Shown: piece after piece, positions 15,739-25,545 of the stretch
How positions within the stretch are numbered: position 1 is the first letter of the stretch
Layout of the letters: each line of letters opens with the position of its first letter
From: Rhodobacteraceae bacterium Araon29
Lineage (GTDB): Bacteria > Pseudomonadota > Alphaproteobacteria > Rhodobacterales > Rhodobacteraceae
Assembly (NCBI GenBank): GCA_039640505.1
Contig: CP046865.1
Coordinates: 2,285,501-2,349,500, forward strand
DNA length: 64,000 bases
Direction of reading: 5' to 3'
Program-made: the position numbers and the translations under genes
The notes under the pieces: generated by a model
Databases searched by the model: none
Told to the model about the DNA's origin: nothing
The model's input: the letters and a program-made list of their open reading frames with translations, nothing else

Positions 15739-15990
15739 TCAGCCAAAGTATTGCCATCCAGCCTGCTTAGCATGCAGCAAAACCCGTTCAATGCCGGGCT
15801 TTTCCATCATCGCCCTTTCCTCAACTTCTAAGATTTCATAGAGGTTTATAAGCTCATCACAAAAGCCCTGCCCTGCTATTATTTGTGTCACGACATTAAG
15901 GGCTTGTTGCAGCTTGCAAGGCTTCGCAGATTTCCCGCATCTACCGCACTTTGGTTGGCGCAGTTTGGGCTGCCTGACGTTAGGAGTCAA
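15739..15990 (-). CDS. Small protein with Cys-rich basic start, uncertain
   Basis: The 83-aa frame begins with TTG at 15990, overlapping the stop of a 39-codon frame (TTGA). Its N-terminus is basic with cysteines in KCGRCGKSAKPC, and the rest looks helical (LINLYEILEVEERAM). No family is recognised. It could be translationally coupled to the preceding frame, or the two could be one gene broken at the TTTT run near 15989. Confidence 0.35.
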   Translation of the reverse strand: MTPNVRQPKLRQPKCGRCGKSAKPCKLQQALNVVTQIIAGQGFCDELINLYEILEVEERAMMEKPGIERVLLHAKQAGWQYFG

Positions 15991-16106
15991 AACACCATCG
16001 TGTAGCCCCTCCCATCAAGTGCAATATGCTCGGGATTTTTTAAAGATATGATGCAAGCGCCAGTATTATTCTTCTCGGAGTTGATCATTTTTGGTGGAAG
16101 TTTCAT
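15987..16106 (-). CDS. Short open frame upstream of the Cys-rich frame, uncertain
   Basis: A 39-codon frame from the ATG at 16106 to the TGA at 15987-15989, too short to assign. Its sequence (MKLPPKMINSEKN at the start) is protein-like. Together with the overlapping 83-aa frame it may be the 5' part of one broken gene. Confidence 0.3.
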   Translation of the reverse strand: MKLPPKMINSEKNNTGACIISLKNPEHIALDGRGYTMVF

Positions 16107-16300
16107 AACAACAACCCCAATAAAAAGTTCAAGTGAATTAAAATTGAAATTGGATATCCGCAGCGCGGTGCGAATATACCCACGTAAGAAAAGCCTAGAA
16201 AGAACCTAACTCCTCAAATCATCGTAATGGATGCAGGGGCTGCAATGCGTCGATGTTTGATTTTATCTGTATCACATGGCGGCCCCCTTAAAACGCAGAA

Positions 16301-16330
16301 CGCCGGGCGATCAACCCGGCGCAATTTTTG
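16301..16330 (+). terminator. Possible rho-independent terminator
   Basis: CGCCGGG at 16301-16307 pairs with CCCGGCG at 16315-16321 around a 7-nt loop and is followed by CAATTTTTG. It lies between the unknown small frames and the phage-like remnants. No plus-strand gene immediately upstream is obvious. Confidence 0.5.
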
Positions 16331-16368
16331 CAATCTTATGTACCAAAGGACGTAAAGAAATTTTTATG

Positions 16369-16844
16369 TCAAGAAATATCTGATAGGTTTTTGGGCGCGC
16401 GGGCGATCACCGCGGCCACCGCATCCGCGATCGCGTTCAGCCCGGCTTTAAAATCGCTTTTGCGCGCATTGCTCTGCCCAAAGCCGGCGCGGTTGATAAT
16501 TTCGGTTTGTGTTGCGCCGTTTAAAACCACCGCGCGCCAGATCTCCAAGCCGCAACGCTTGACCGGGGCGCGGCCGCCGAAAACCAGCGGCTTGGCCTTG
16601 GCCGCCGCATCCATCCGGCGCAAGAAATGGGTTTGATCAACAAAACCCGATTGTCGGCCCTCACGCGGGCCAGCGCCGCCGCCGCCGGTCGCGGCAAACA
16701 GATCCGCCGGGCCGCGCGCACCGCCAGCCGCCACCGCTTCAGCCACCGCTTGATAGACCTCTATGGCGCCTCACCGCGCCGGTGATAGAGGATGCTCAAC
16801 AGCCAAAGATCGGCGGCGCTTGAACGGTGTAGTTTAGCGGCCAT
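16369..16844 (-). pseudogene. Frameshifted phage-like gene
   Basis: Two frames join into one protein. The first runs from an ATG at 16844 (MAAKLHRSSAADLWLLSILY) to a TAG at 16761-16763. The second, continuing as AIEVYQAVAEAVAAGG, runs to 16369 and contains an Ala-rich tail with a WRAVVLNGATQTEI segment that looks like a helix-turn-helix. A single-base change near 16765 explains the break. The gene is much richer in GC than its surroundings. Function is unknown; its place beside a primase remnant and an integrase suggests a phage-like element. Confidence 0.5.
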
Positions 16845-17252
16845 TTCGGCCGATGCGGATTAACTCAAAGTGATGCGGTGCTTTTTGCATTTAATAATCC
16901 TTTTTCTATGCCTGGGGAGTTTGGGGATGTTGGGGAGGGGTGCCAGCTACTTATAAATAAAACACCTTTAAACACATAATTTCTTTTTATGCCTATATAT
17001 ACCCTCCCCATACTCCCCATAATATATAAGGGGTATAACCCCTTATATATAAACGATTTATCAAAATTTCACCCTCCCCCAAACCCCTAAAAAGTGTCCC
17101 CAAAGTGTCCCCAAAGCATCCCCAAAAATTCGTTTTTTTCTTTAAAATCAAAGCATGGCCGCACGCGGCCATTCCTTTTAATCTTTCTGGACTCCCCAAA
17201 CTCCCCCGGTTCGGGGTCTTTATAGGGGCGCGGGGATAGCGTTGCCGGGGCA
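16845..17252. other. Non-coding stretch with G/C-run repeats and a perfect hairpin
   Basis: No gene is evident. GGGG/CCCC runs recur: GGGGAGTTTGGGGA at 16914-16927 has its exact reverse complement at 17193-17206, and AAGTGTCCCCA is repeated near 17091-17113 with a third variant following. A perfect 12-bp stem lies at 17022-17050 with a TATAA loop. Placed next to a primase remnant, this could be a relic replication origin, which is inference. Confidence 0.5.
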
Positions 17253-17504
17253 TCAGGACGCCCCGCCCGGCGGGGTTTCGGTGAGATATCGGGTCGTAGC
17301 TTCATCCTCGCGCAGCTTGAATCCGGCAAAAACCATGTAGCCATGTGACTTGATTTTTGGAAAACCCTTTTCGACCACCGTATCGCGCAGCGCTGCATCC
17401 GAATAAATCCGCGCGCCATTATCGCGCGCCCAATTTTTAAAACAGCGGAAAAAATCAGCGGTGCGGTTGGGGTCATTTGTTTGAGAGGCTTTAGCGTTAA
17501 AAAT
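17253..17504 (-). pseudogene. C-terminal remnant of a D5/P4-type phage primase
   Basis: The minus-strand frame between stops at 17505-17507 and 17253-17255 has 83 codons and no credible start. It reads FFRCFKNWARDNGARIYSDA then VVEKGFPKIKSHGYMVFAGF, the pattern seen at the C-terminus of P4/D5-type plasmid and phage primase-helicases, where a FxxWxxxxG segment precedes LxxKGFxKxxxxGxxxxxG. The ATPase and primase parts are missing, and the frame ends 12 bp from the integrase stop. It is a leftover of an integrated replicon. Confidence 0.6.
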
Positions 17505-17515
17505 TCACACCAAAA

Positions 17516-18811
17516 CTAGAGCGCGATTTTCATTAATGCGCCATAGCGTCCCAAAAGACCTCCTCCTTGGCCGTAGTTTGGGCGGTGGTATTTATGGCCC
17601 AAAATATCCGCACGTATCCGATCATCAACCCCTGCGGCCAAAAGCTCATCCTCAACGTAATGGCGCAGTGAATATGCCGTATGAGACAGCGTTTCCTTGA
17701 GCCCGTTATTGAGTAGATATTTGTTGGTCACAGCGGACCACCCGCCAGCTTTACCTGCATATCTTTGGACCCCGCCACGCCCCATAATACGCTGCGCCGC
17801 TTCCAACGAAACCCCCAACAAAGGAATATCACGGCGCGTGTGTTTGACCTTTAGCTCACGGCCATGTGGCGCGATACGCAAAAACGGGATGTCTTCTTGA
17901 AGGTAAAAATCGGTAAGTGGTGCATCGGTTACTTCGCTCGGCCGTATCCCGGTATTGACCATCATCAGAAATATGTCCCGCGCCTCTGCATTAAGCTGGT
18001 CAAAGATGTGAGGAGCCAGCAAGCGCTCTGCCACCCATTGGCGGCTGAACGGCGGCCGGGTGGTTTCGCTTTCATTGGCCAAAGCCATTTTGGCAAACGG
18101 GTTTGGCAAATCATGCGAAGTAAGAGTGGTCCAAGTGTTCCAAATTTCTGCTAAATGCGTAAAATCTTTATTTGCTGAACCGGGCGCCATGCCATTGGCC
18201 ACGCGATCAAACCACCAAGCGCGAAACTTCAAAGCATCAGCGCGGCTTATTTCATCAACGGGCCGTGCAGAACCGGGCCCCATGACCGTTAGGAAATTTT
18301 TCACTGCCCTTTGACGCGGCAACGCCCAGCGATGCCTTTGCCCGTCTGATTTCTTCAAATGCCTATGGCGTGTCAGATCGATATATTCTTTCAGAACCCC
18401 TGCAAGATCCGGTAAAACCACTCCAGAAAGACCCAAAACGGCATCCAGAACAACAGGCTTATCAATCGCATTCTCTAGGCTAATGAGCCGTTCAGCCAGA
18501 TCATCAATGGGACCTGTGAGCAGCTCAGAGAATGGCTTATATGGAAATCCCCGCGATTGCGCCAGCTTTTGCGCCACCAGAAAATGTTGCCGAGCCGATC
18601 CCGGATCACTGCTGGCCAGTGCCTCCCACTCGGCAAGCTTTGCTGCCTCGATTATCGCTGATTTTTGTAATGCGACTGTTTTGCTATCAGTGTTGAGCGC
18701 CACACGCAGCTGCTGTACCGGCCGCCCAGACACGCCAAGCACCACGCGCCTAAATCGCTTTGGCACCCGCTTGACCCAGTAATAGCGGCCCCTGTCCAAA
18801 TGAACCCCCAC
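17516..18811 (-). CDS. Tyrosine recombinase (site-specific integrase)
   Basis: The 431-aa protein is a phage-type integrase. The catalytic domain shows the first Arg in NTGIRPSEVTDAPL, the beta-hairpin Lys near KVKHTRRDIPL, the HxxR box in SHTAYSLRHYVED, a GHKYHRPNYGQG segment with the second His and the probable tyrosine. The N-terminal part resembles the integrases common in Rhodobacterales. It points away from tRNA-Arg, and between the two lies the right copy of the 21-bp repeat. It probably mobilised the element to its left. Confidence 0.88.
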   Translation of the reverse strand: MGVHLDRGRYYWVKRVPKRFRRVVLGVSGRPVQQLRVALNTDSKTVALQKSAIIEAAKLAEWEALASSDPGSARQHFLVAQKLAQSRGFPYKPFSELLTGPIDDLAERLISLENAIDKPVVLDAVLGLSGVVLPDLAGVLKEYIDLTRHRHLKKSDGQRHRWALPRQRAVKNFLTVMGPGSARPVDEISRADALKFRAWWFDRVANGMAPGSANKDFTHLAEIWNTWTTLTSHDLPNPFAKMALANESETTRPPFSRQWVAERLLAPHIFDQLNAEARDIFLMMVNTGIRPSEVTDAPLTDFYLQEDIPFLRIAPHGRELKVKHTRRDIPLLGVSLEAAQRIMGRGGVQRYAGKAGGWSAVTNKYLLNNGLKETLSHTAYSLRHYVEDELLAAGVDDRIRADILGHKYHRPNYGQGGGLLGRYGALMKIAL

Positions 18812-18957
18812 CCGCTCAAAACCAGCTTTGATAAAAAGGCCACCTTAAATGCGTGCGTAAACCCATAACATCTCTTCCATTCTACGGGACCAACGCCAAA
18901 TCAACATGCGCCCGCAGTCACAAGAGAGGGACTAAATTGGTTAATAAATTGTGAAAA

Positions 18958-18978
18958 TGTTGAGGGATTTGTTGAGGG
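18958..18978. repeat. 21-bp direct repeat, right copy
   Basis: Identical to 31-51. It lies 147 bp upstream of the integrase start and about 100 bp from the 3' end of tRNA-Arg. The pair is 18.9 kb apart and would bracket the repeat-protein system if it marks island ends. Confidence 0.6.
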
Positions 18979-19078
18979 ATTTAGGCAGATATTTTAACAC
19001 AGCCTCACCGCCAAAACCCATAAGACACTGATAGTTCACGGTTTAATCAGAAATAATTACAATATACGTGCTTGATAG

Positions 19079-19155
<77 letters not shown>

Positions 19156-19212
19156 CTTTGCGACGCGGTATAGCGGCTAGGCATTCTTGCCGCAACGATT
19201 AAATGCGGCGCT

Positions 19213-20436
19213 CTAACCTAAGAGGTCTTGGGCCAATTGCAAACCATCCACCAAAGCGTCTACCTCTTGTTTAGTATTATAGAAAGCAAATGAAGCGCGG
19301 CAGGATGCTGTAATTCCCAAATGATCCATAAGCGGCCCGGCACAATGCTGACCCGCTCTTACTGCTATGCCTTTTTTATCAAGAATTGTTGAAATATCAT
19401 GCGCATGCGCTGCCCCCGCCATGGTAAACGAGAAAATTGCGCCTCGCTCATTGGCTGGTCCCTGCAGGTTAAGCCAATTCAACGCCTGTAAACGAGATAG
19501 TGCATATTTTACTATGCCATCTTCATGTGCTGCAATATTTTGCATACCTAGATTCATCATATAATCAAGCGCAACACCCAAGCCGATCGTTTGGACAATT
19601 CCAGGTGTTCCTGCCTCAAACATCATTGGTGGATCATTATAGATCACGTTGTCTTTGTGAACTTCGCGGATCATATCGCCGCCGCCCATAAACGGTCGCA
19701 TTTCAAGCATCCGATCTTTGCGAATAAAGATCGCACCAGAGCCCGAAGGCCCACAAAGCTTATGGCCTGTGATCGCATAAAAGTCGCAGCCAATGTCTGA
19801 TATATCTACCGGCATATGTGCCGCGGCCTGCGACCCATCCACCAATACGGGTACACCCCTGCTGGCGGCCGCGGAGCAGATGGATTTCACATCCACTTTG
19901 GACCCCAGCACATTCGACATATGGGTGACGGCAATGAGCCGGGTTTTCGGCCCAATAGCATCGATGACCGCTTGCGGATCAAGTGCGCCCCTGTCATCGA
20001 TATCAACCCATGTTAACTTGATACCATAGCGTTCGCGCAAAAACTGCCAAGGGACGATATTGGCGTGATGCTCCATAACGCTTAAAATAATTTCATCGCC
20101 CGGCTGCATCACGTTCATTGCCCAGCCATAGGCAACTGTATTGATCCCCTCGGTTGTTCCCGAGTTTAAAACAATCTCATTTTCATCAAAAACGTTAAGA
20201 AATTTCGCGACAATGCCGCGTACTGCTTCATATTTATCCGTTGCCAGATTGCTGAGAAAATGCAGCCCGCGATGCACATTGGCATACTCGTTTGAATAGG
20301 CATTAGAGATGGCATCAATCACCACATTTGGCTTTTGGGAGGATGCGCCATTATCAAGATAAACCAATGGTTTATTATTAACCTGCCGGTGCAGAATGGG
20401 AAAATCAGCACGGATTTTTTCAACATCAAATACCAC
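19213..20436 (-). CDS. sufS: Cysteine desulfurase SufS
   Basis: A PLP enzyme of about 407 aa that takes sulfur from cysteine for Fe-S assembly by SufBCD. The PLP lysine is in TGHKLCGPSG and the catalytic cysteine in RAGQHCAGPLM, the group II (SufS/CsdA) pattern. I place the start at the GTG at 20436, which overlaps the end of the upstream membrane-protein gene by 11 bp; an in-frame GTG at 20445 and a TTG at 20460 are alternatives. It is the last gene of the operon here. Downstream come a tRNA and the integrated element rather than the sufT/sufA genes often found next. Confidence 0.93.
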   Translation of the reverse strand: MVFDVEKIRADFPILHRQVNNKPLVYLDNGASSQKPNVVIDAISNAYSNEYANVHRGLHFLSNLATDKYEAVRGIVAKFLNVFDENEIVLNSGTTEGINTVAYGWAMNVMQPGDEIILSVMEHHANIVPWQFLRERYGIKLTWVDIDDRGALDPQAVIDAIGPKTRLIAVTHMSNVLGSKVDVKSICSAAASRGVPVLVDGSQAAAHMPVDISDIGCDFYAITGHKLCGPSGSGAIFIRKDRMLEMRPFMGGGDMIREVHKDNVIYNDPPMMFEAGTPGIVQTIGLGVALDYMMNLGMQNIAAHEDGIVKYALSRLQALNWLNLQGPANERGAIFSFTMAGAAHAHDISTILDKKGIAVRAGQHCAGPLMDHLGITASCRASFAFYNTKQEVDALVDGLQLAQDLLG

Positions 20437-21016
20437 TACCCACACCCCCCAGATCGACAAATAATAAAATAATCAAAATCAGTCCAAACATCCCAATTGC
20501 ACTGCCCAGTAAAGCAACGAGGGAGGATTTAAGCATGTTATCGAATTGATGCACTTCGTCAAAAAATGCAATAAAAATCCAAAGTGACCAGCCAATTGTT
20601 CCAAGGAGAACAAATATCGCAAATCCAAATGGTAAAATCAGTGTGAAAGTGAGAACCACCTGCATGCCCAATTTAACTACTTGGAACCATGCGACCAAAC
20701 CCATCACGGCTTGGAAAGACCCTTGTCCAGAGAACTTTGGCCCGATCCAAGCAATGCCAAGAGAAATAGCAAGATTGGTTACCAGTGTAATTGCAGCAAA
20801 TTGCCAAGGTGAAAGGAGAGATACAACCAGCCACTGTTGCTCTTGAAAAAGTGTTTCAAAGCCAAAAATCAAAACAGTGTTGGCGCAAACCGTTACCAAA
20901 AATAAAGAAAAAACCGCATCATAGGACAGATCAAGCGCCAAAAACTGCTTTGCGGCGGCTTTGGGTTCAACAAAGCTCTGTCGAAACAGCATTTGTATAT
21001 TGACACTAGATGTCAT
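20426..21016 (-). CDS. Yip1-family membrane protein in the suf operon (1)
   Basis: A 196-aa protein with about five membrane segments. The start at 21016 overlaps the previous stop as ATGA, which fixes it. It resembles the second membrane protein upstream and the Yip1-domain proteins found between sufD and sufS in Rhodobacterales. No catalytic motif is visible. Its placement suggests a role linked to the operon, but that is unproven. Confidence 0.7.
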   Translation of the reverse strand: MTSSVNIQMLFRQSFVEPKAAAKQFLALDLSYDAVFSLFLVTVCANTVLIFGFETLFQEQQWLVVSLLSPWQFAAITLVTNLAISLGIAWIGPKFSGQGSFQAVMGLVAWFQVVKLGMQVVLTFTLILPFGFAIFVLLGTIGWSLWIFIAFFDEVHQFDNMLKSSLVALLGSAIGMFGLILIILLFVDLGGVGSGI

Positions 21017-21498
21017 TCTGGCTGATGTCCTGCAGCCCGAAGACCGGCAATGACAAACCAAATAAAACTTGCCAGCCAGATCACTTCAACAAAGGTTTTC
21101 ATCGCCGAGGCCCCAATAAATCCACCAATTACCCCAACCACGAGCAGCAAAGGCGCCGTGGCCAGAAAAGCCCAAAATATTGCAGTTCTTGTTTGAGCGC
21201 CCGAGCGCTTTGATCCCATAAGATAGCCGATAAACTGAACCAGCCCAGCCAAAATGTAGAACATTAAAGGGGCCAGAAAAATCCAGGCATACAAGGCTCC
21301 ACCTATCAACATATCAAGAGCTTGCCCTTCAATAAAAGACTGTCGTGCCAATCGGGGCCACTGTGCAATAAAGGCAATAACGCAGCCGCCGGCTAAGAAC
21401 CCCAACGCCCTATCTTCGCGTGCTCCATTGGCCACAAATTGTGCGACGACGACCTGTGGGCGGTGGTAACTTCTAATAATATTCCCAATCAAAGACAT
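21013..21498 (-). CDS. Yip1-family membrane protein in the suf operon (2)
   Basis: A 161-aa protein with four to five hydrophobic segments (about 32-48, 60-90, 103-130, 133-152). It lies 1 bp after sufD and overlaps the next membrane-protein gene by 4 bp, so it is part of the same message. The family assignment to Yip1 is by general pattern only. Confidence 0.7.
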   Translation of the reverse strand: MSLIGNIIRSYHRPQVVVAQFVANGAREDRALGFLAGGCVIAFIAQWPRLARQSFIEGQALDMLIGGALYAWIFLAPLMFYILAGLVQFIGYLMGSKRSGAQTRTAIFWAFLATAPLLLVVGVIGGFIGASAMKTFVEVIWLASFIWFVIAGLRAAGHQPE

Positions 21499-21499
21499 C

Positions 21500-22786
21500 T
21501 TACGTGCGCCGCCTTGCTAGCCAGCCTTCAAGCCATTCGACAACGCACTCTCTGAGCTGTGCATCATCAATTTCATTCACCGCTTCCGCCAGAAAAGACA
21601 AAGTGAGCATATCGGTCGCCATTGCCTGCGGAACGCCGCGAGACCGAAGATAAAAGAGTGCATCTTCGTCCACCGCGCCTGATGTAGAGCCGTGTGAACA
21701 CGCGACATCATCCGCATAAATTTCTAATTCAGGCTTGGCAAGAAACTGGCTATCTTCATCAAGCAGCAGGGATTGACTGATTTGATATCCATCCGTTTTT
21801 TGTGCATGCTGTTTGACTAAAATCTTTCCCTGAAAAACGCCGGTCGCTCCATTTCGGAGCACTTTCTTAAAGACCTGGCGACTTTCACATCCCACTGCAT
21901 CATGGGTCACAAAGACAGTGTCATCATGAACAAAATCACCATCACCAACGCAGGCGCCTGCCACATGGGCAACACCATCATCTCCAAGCAATTCAATAAC
22001 ACATTCATTGCGGGTCAGAGCCCCGTTTGCAGTCAGTGTGAAAGACTTAAAGGTACTTTCCTGCTGTAACCTTGCAAAGTGATGCGTTGCTGCAAGCCGT
22101 TGATGATCGCGACCTTGAATCCGGATATGGCGAAAGCTACCTGCCGCACCGATATCTGTTTCCAATACTAAATTACTGCGCGCTCCAATGGAACCGCTTT
22201 CCAAGAGAGATAAAGAAGCCCCGCTATCAACTTTTACAATATGATGAAGCATCACATCACAAGTTTGATTTTGCCGCAAATAAATTAAATGCACGGGTTT
22301 TGATATGGCGCCCTTTGCATGCACTAAAACCCCGTCGTCGGCCAACGCAGTGTTCAAGGCCGCCAAAGGGCGCGCAACGGGTGACTGTCCTGCGGTTTCC
22401 AATTTCCCAAAAATATCTGACGCCCAATGCTCACCTAGAGCTTGGGTTTGCGATAACAACTCAATGCTGAGCTCTTGCCCCTCCAAATTATCCGACATTT
22501 CCGGGGAAAACACACCATCGACAAACACTATTTTAATCTGGTCAAAACCTGAAAAGATCGCTTGATCTTCGCTGCTCAACAGTGCCGCTGTCGGCGCCGC
22601 CGCCTCAGTCAGCCTATCTGGCCGTGTATACCTCCAGTATTCGTCACGCCGGTTTGGCAAGCCCATTGATTGAACGCGAGCCCTCGCGTTTACACGCTGC
22701 TGCTCTGACCAACCTTGATCAGTGGGATTTTCCGCACGGTCCAGCCAAAGATCAACCAACGCGTTACTAGGCTTGGCAAACCCCAT
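21500..22786 (-). CDS. sufD: Fe-S cluster assembly scaffold protein SufD
   Basis: A 428-aa subunit of the SufBC2D scaffold. Recognisable features are the parallel beta-helix core and the C-terminal block with EIYADDVACSHGSTSGAVDEDALFY spread over the known SufB/SufD signature, including the conserved His in CSHG. The stop/start spacing to sufC is 0 bp and to the following gene 1 bp. Confidence 0.95.
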   Translation of the reverse strand: MGFAKPSNALVDLWLDRAENPTDQGWSEQQRVNARARVQSMGLPNRRDEYWRYTRPDRLTEAAAPTAALLSSEDQAIFSGFDQIKIVFVDGVFSPEMSDNLEGQELSIELLSQTQALGEHWASDIFGKLETAGQSPVARPLAALNTALADDGVLVHAKGAISKPVHLIYLRQNQTCDVMLHHIVKVDSGASLSLLESGSIGARSNLVLETDIGAAGSFRHIRIQGRDHQRLAATHHFARLQQESTFKSFTLTANGALTRNECVIELLGDDGVAHVAGACVGDGDFVHDDTVFVTHDAVGCESRQVFKKVLRNGATGVFQGKILVKQHAQKTDGYQISQSLLLDEDSQFLAKPELEIYADDVACSHGSTSGAVDEDALFYLRSRGVPQAMATDMLTLSFLAEAVNEIDDAQLRECVVEWLEGWLARRRT

Positions 22787-23542
22787 CTAGGCGACCTCCG
22801 CAAGAATGTCTGAATACCCGTTGGCTTCAACTTCTAGGGCAAGTTCAGGACCGCCTGTTTTCACAATCTTGCCATCAGCCATAATGTGAACAACATCAGG
22901 CGCAATGTGATCTAACAGCCGTTGATAATGGGTAATCACCAAAAATCCGCGATTTTCATCCCGCAAAGCGTTAACACCACGGGCAACAAGTTTCATGGCA
23001 TCAACATCAAGACCACTATCGGTTTCATCCAAGATGCACATTTTAGGTTCTAGAAGAGCCATTTGAAGAATTTCATTTCGCTTTTTCTCACCACCTGAAA
23101 AGCCAACATTGACCGGTCGCTTCAGCATATCTGCGTCAATTTTCAAACTCTTCGCCTTTTCCCGCACAACTCGCAGGAACTCTGCCGCGCTCATTTCCTC
23201 TTCTCCCCGCATCTTTCGCTGGGAATTTAGCGCCGTGCGTAGAAAGGTCATGTTTCCAACCCCAGGTATTTCAACCGGATACTGAAACGCTAAAAATAGC
23301 CCCGCAGCAGCCCGTTCCTCGGGTTCAAAGTCAAGTATTTCCTCGCCCCGAAGCATCACACTTCCATCTGTGACCTGATAACCAGATTTTCCGCTTAAAA
23401 CGTATGAAAGTGTTGATTTTCCAGATCCGTTGGGCCCCATAATGGCATGCACTTTGCCGGCCTCAACCTTGAGATCAACGCCTTTCAGGATTTGTTTGTC
23501 TTCTTCTTCCAAAGAAACGTGTAAGTTTTTGATTTCTAGCAT
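22787..23542 (-). CDS. sufC: Fe-S cluster assembly ATPase SufC
   Basis: A 251-aa ABC-type ATPase with Walker A GPNGSGKSTLS, signature GFSGGEKKRNE and Walker B CILDETDSGLD, which are diagnostic of SufC. It powers the conformational change of the SufBCD scaffold. It is directly adjacent to sufD and 49 bp after the YbjQ-family gene. Confidence 0.97.
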   Translation of the reverse strand: MLEIKNLHVSLEEEDKQILKGVDLKVEAGKVHAIMGPNGSGKSTLSYVLSGKSGYQVTDGSVMLRGEEILDFEPEERAAAGLFLAFQYPVEIPGVGNMTFLRTALNSQRKMRGEEEMSAAEFLRVVREKAKSLKIDADMLKRPVNVGFSGGEKKRNEILQMALLEPKMCILDETDSGLDVDAMKLVARGVNALRDENRGFLVITHYQRLLDHIAPDVVHIMADGKIVKTGGPELALEVEANGYSDILAEVA

Positions 23543-23591
23543 TCCAGTTTCCTTCAGGGGTCTTTGTGGCCTGTCTATGTTACGGTTAGGG

Positions 23592-23903
23592 TTAAATTAC
23601 AACCGCTGTTCCGCTTACTGACACCATGAGCATCGACTGCCCGACCACTTCATAATCTAAATCAACGCCAACAACAGCGTTTCCACCTTTGCTTTTTGCG
23701 CTTTCTTCCAACTCTTGCATTGCGACTTCACGCGCCTCTGCCAATTTTGTTTCATAGGCGCCTGACCGTCCCCCGATCACATCGGTGATCGATGCAAAGA
23801 TATCACGTACCACATTGGCGCCCATAATCGCCTCTCCGACCACAACACCGCGGTATTCTTTGATCGTTTTCCCTTCGATACTGTGAGTGGTGGTGATTAT
23901 CAT
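23592..23903 (-). CDS. YbjQ/UPF0145 family protein
   Basis: A 103-aa protein of the YbjQ (DUF74) family, recognisable from [26 protein letters not shown] and the C-terminal [12 protein letters not shown]. These form small homo-oligomers, and their function is not firmly known. I start it at the ATG at 23903, which has AAGGA 8 bp upstream; the ATG at 23912 sits directly on that site. It is inserted between sufB and sufC. Confidence 0.88.
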   Translation of the reverse strand: MIITTTHSIEGKTIKEYRGVVVGEAIMGANVVRDIFASITDVIGGRSGAYETKLAEAREVAMQELEESAKSKGGNAVVGVDLDYEVVGQSMLMVSVSGTAVVI

Positions 23904-24021
23904 TTGCTGCATCCTTTTTCTTGTTTAGAGACTTTCACAGAGCCCATTTGGGTCATAAGTATGTGACTTCCAAAATCCCAATCTTTGAATGAATTGAGAA
24001 ATGAAAACCTTGGTCTCTTTG

Positions 24022-25545
24022 CTAACCAACTGAACCTTCGAGCGATATTGCCACCAACTGCTGTGCCTCCATTGCAAACTCCATTGGAAGCGCCTGCAGC
24101 ACTTCTTTACAAAACCCGTTCACAACCAACGCCACAGCCGCTTCTTCATCCATGCCGCGCTGGCGGCAATAAAACAGCTGATCATCATCTACTTTTGAAG
24201 TGGTTGCCTCATGCTCTGCACGCGAAGAGTTATTTCTGACTTCAATATACGGAACAGTGTGCGCCCCGCAATTACCACCAATGAGCAAACTGTCACATTG
24301 CGTGTAATTTCGGCTATTCTTTGCCTTTGGATGCATGGAAACCAAACCGCGATATGTATTTTGAGCAACCCCGGCAGAGATACCTTTGGATACAATGCGG
24401 GACTTGGTATTTTGCCCAAGATGCACCATTTTCGTGCCGGTATCTGCCTGCTGGTGATTATTGGCAATTGCAATCGAATAAAACTCACCCTGTGATTCAT
24501 TGCCGCGCAAAATACATGACGGGTATTTCCAAGTGACAGCAGAGCCGGTTTCCACTTGCGTCCACATAACCTTTGCCCGATCACCGCGACAATCAGCACG
24601 CTTCGTTACAAAATTATAAATACCACCATTGCCGTCTTCATCCCCTGGGAACCAATTTTGCACTGTGGAATATTTAACTTCTGCATCTTCTTCGACAATG
24701 ATTTCGACCACTGCAGCGTGAAGTTGCGCGGTATCACGCTTTGGCGCGGTGCAGCCTTCTAAATAACTGACATAAGAGCCTTTATCGGCAATGATTAAAG
24801 TGCGCTCAAACTGTCCCGTATTTTCTGCATTGATCCTAAAATAGGTACTCAATTCCATCGGGCAGCGGACGCCCGGTGGGATGTAGACAAACGATCCATC
24901 CGAAAAAACAGCACTGTTGAGGGTGGCAAAATAGTTATCTGACACTGGAACAACTGTGCCCAAATATTTTTTCACCAGTTCCGGATGCTCTTTAATCGCC
25001 TCGGAAATCGAACAAAATATAACCCCCGCCCTTTTCAGCTCGGCTTGAAAAGTGGTGCCGACGGAGACGCTATCAAACACAGCGTCTACAGCAACTTTGC
25101 GGCCTTCTGCTGGGGCATTTTCTGCGCCCTCTACCCCTGCCAAAATCATTTGTTCTTTCAAGGGAATGCCTAGTTTTTCATAGGTGGCAAGCAATTTTGG
25201 GTCGACCTCATCCAGAGATTTAGGCTTTTCAATCATGGATTTTGGGCGGGCATAATAATACAAATCCTGATAATCTATTTCAGGATAGCTGACCATCGCC
25301 CAGTTAGGCTCTTTCAACTGCTCCCACCGCTCAAGAGCCTGCAAGCGCCAGTCCGTCATCCACTCAGGTTCGTCATTATTTTTAGAGATCAATTTCACAA
25401 TATCTGGATTTACGCCTTTCGGGGCATAGTCCATGTCAATCTCAGTATTCCAGCCATACTTGTAGGTTTGACCAACCTCATGAACTGCTTCCACAGTTTT
25501 TTGATCAACCCCTTCCTTGACCTCGATTTTATCCAAAGTTGCCAT
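24022..25545 (-). CDS. sufB: Fe-S cluster assembly protein SufB
   Basis: A 507-aa scaffold subunit that, with SufC and SufD, builds Fe-S clusters. Typical SufB blocks are present: [34 protein letters not shown], and [12 protein letters not shown] near the C-terminus. The N-terminus overlaps iscS by 17 bp. It is the third gene of the operon after iscR and iscS. Confidence 0.97.
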   Translation of the reverse strand: MATLDKIEVKEGVDQKTVEAVHEVGQTYKYGWNTEIDMDYAPKGVNPDIVKLISKNNDEPEWMTDWRLQALERWEQLKEPNWAMVSYPEIDYQDLYYYARPKSMIEKPKSLDEVDPKLLATYEKLGIPLKEQMILAGVEGAENAPAEGRKVAVDAVFDSVSVGTTFQAELKRAGVIFCSISEAIKEHPELVKKYLGTVVPVSDNYFATLNSAVFSDGSFVYIPPGVRCPMELSTYFRINAENTGQFERTLIIADKGSYVSYLEGCTAPKRDTAQLHAAVVEIIVEEDAEVKYSTVQNWFPGDEDGNGGIYNFVTKRADCRGDRAKVMWTQVETGSAVTWKYPSCILRGNESQGEFYSIAIANNHQQADTGTKMVHLGQNTKSRIVSKGISAGVAQNTYRGLVSMHPKAKNSRNYTQCDSLLIGGNCGAHTVPYIEVRNNSSRAEHEATTSKVDDDQLFYCRQRGMDEEAAVALVVNGFCKEVLQALPMEFAMEAQQLVAISLEGSVG

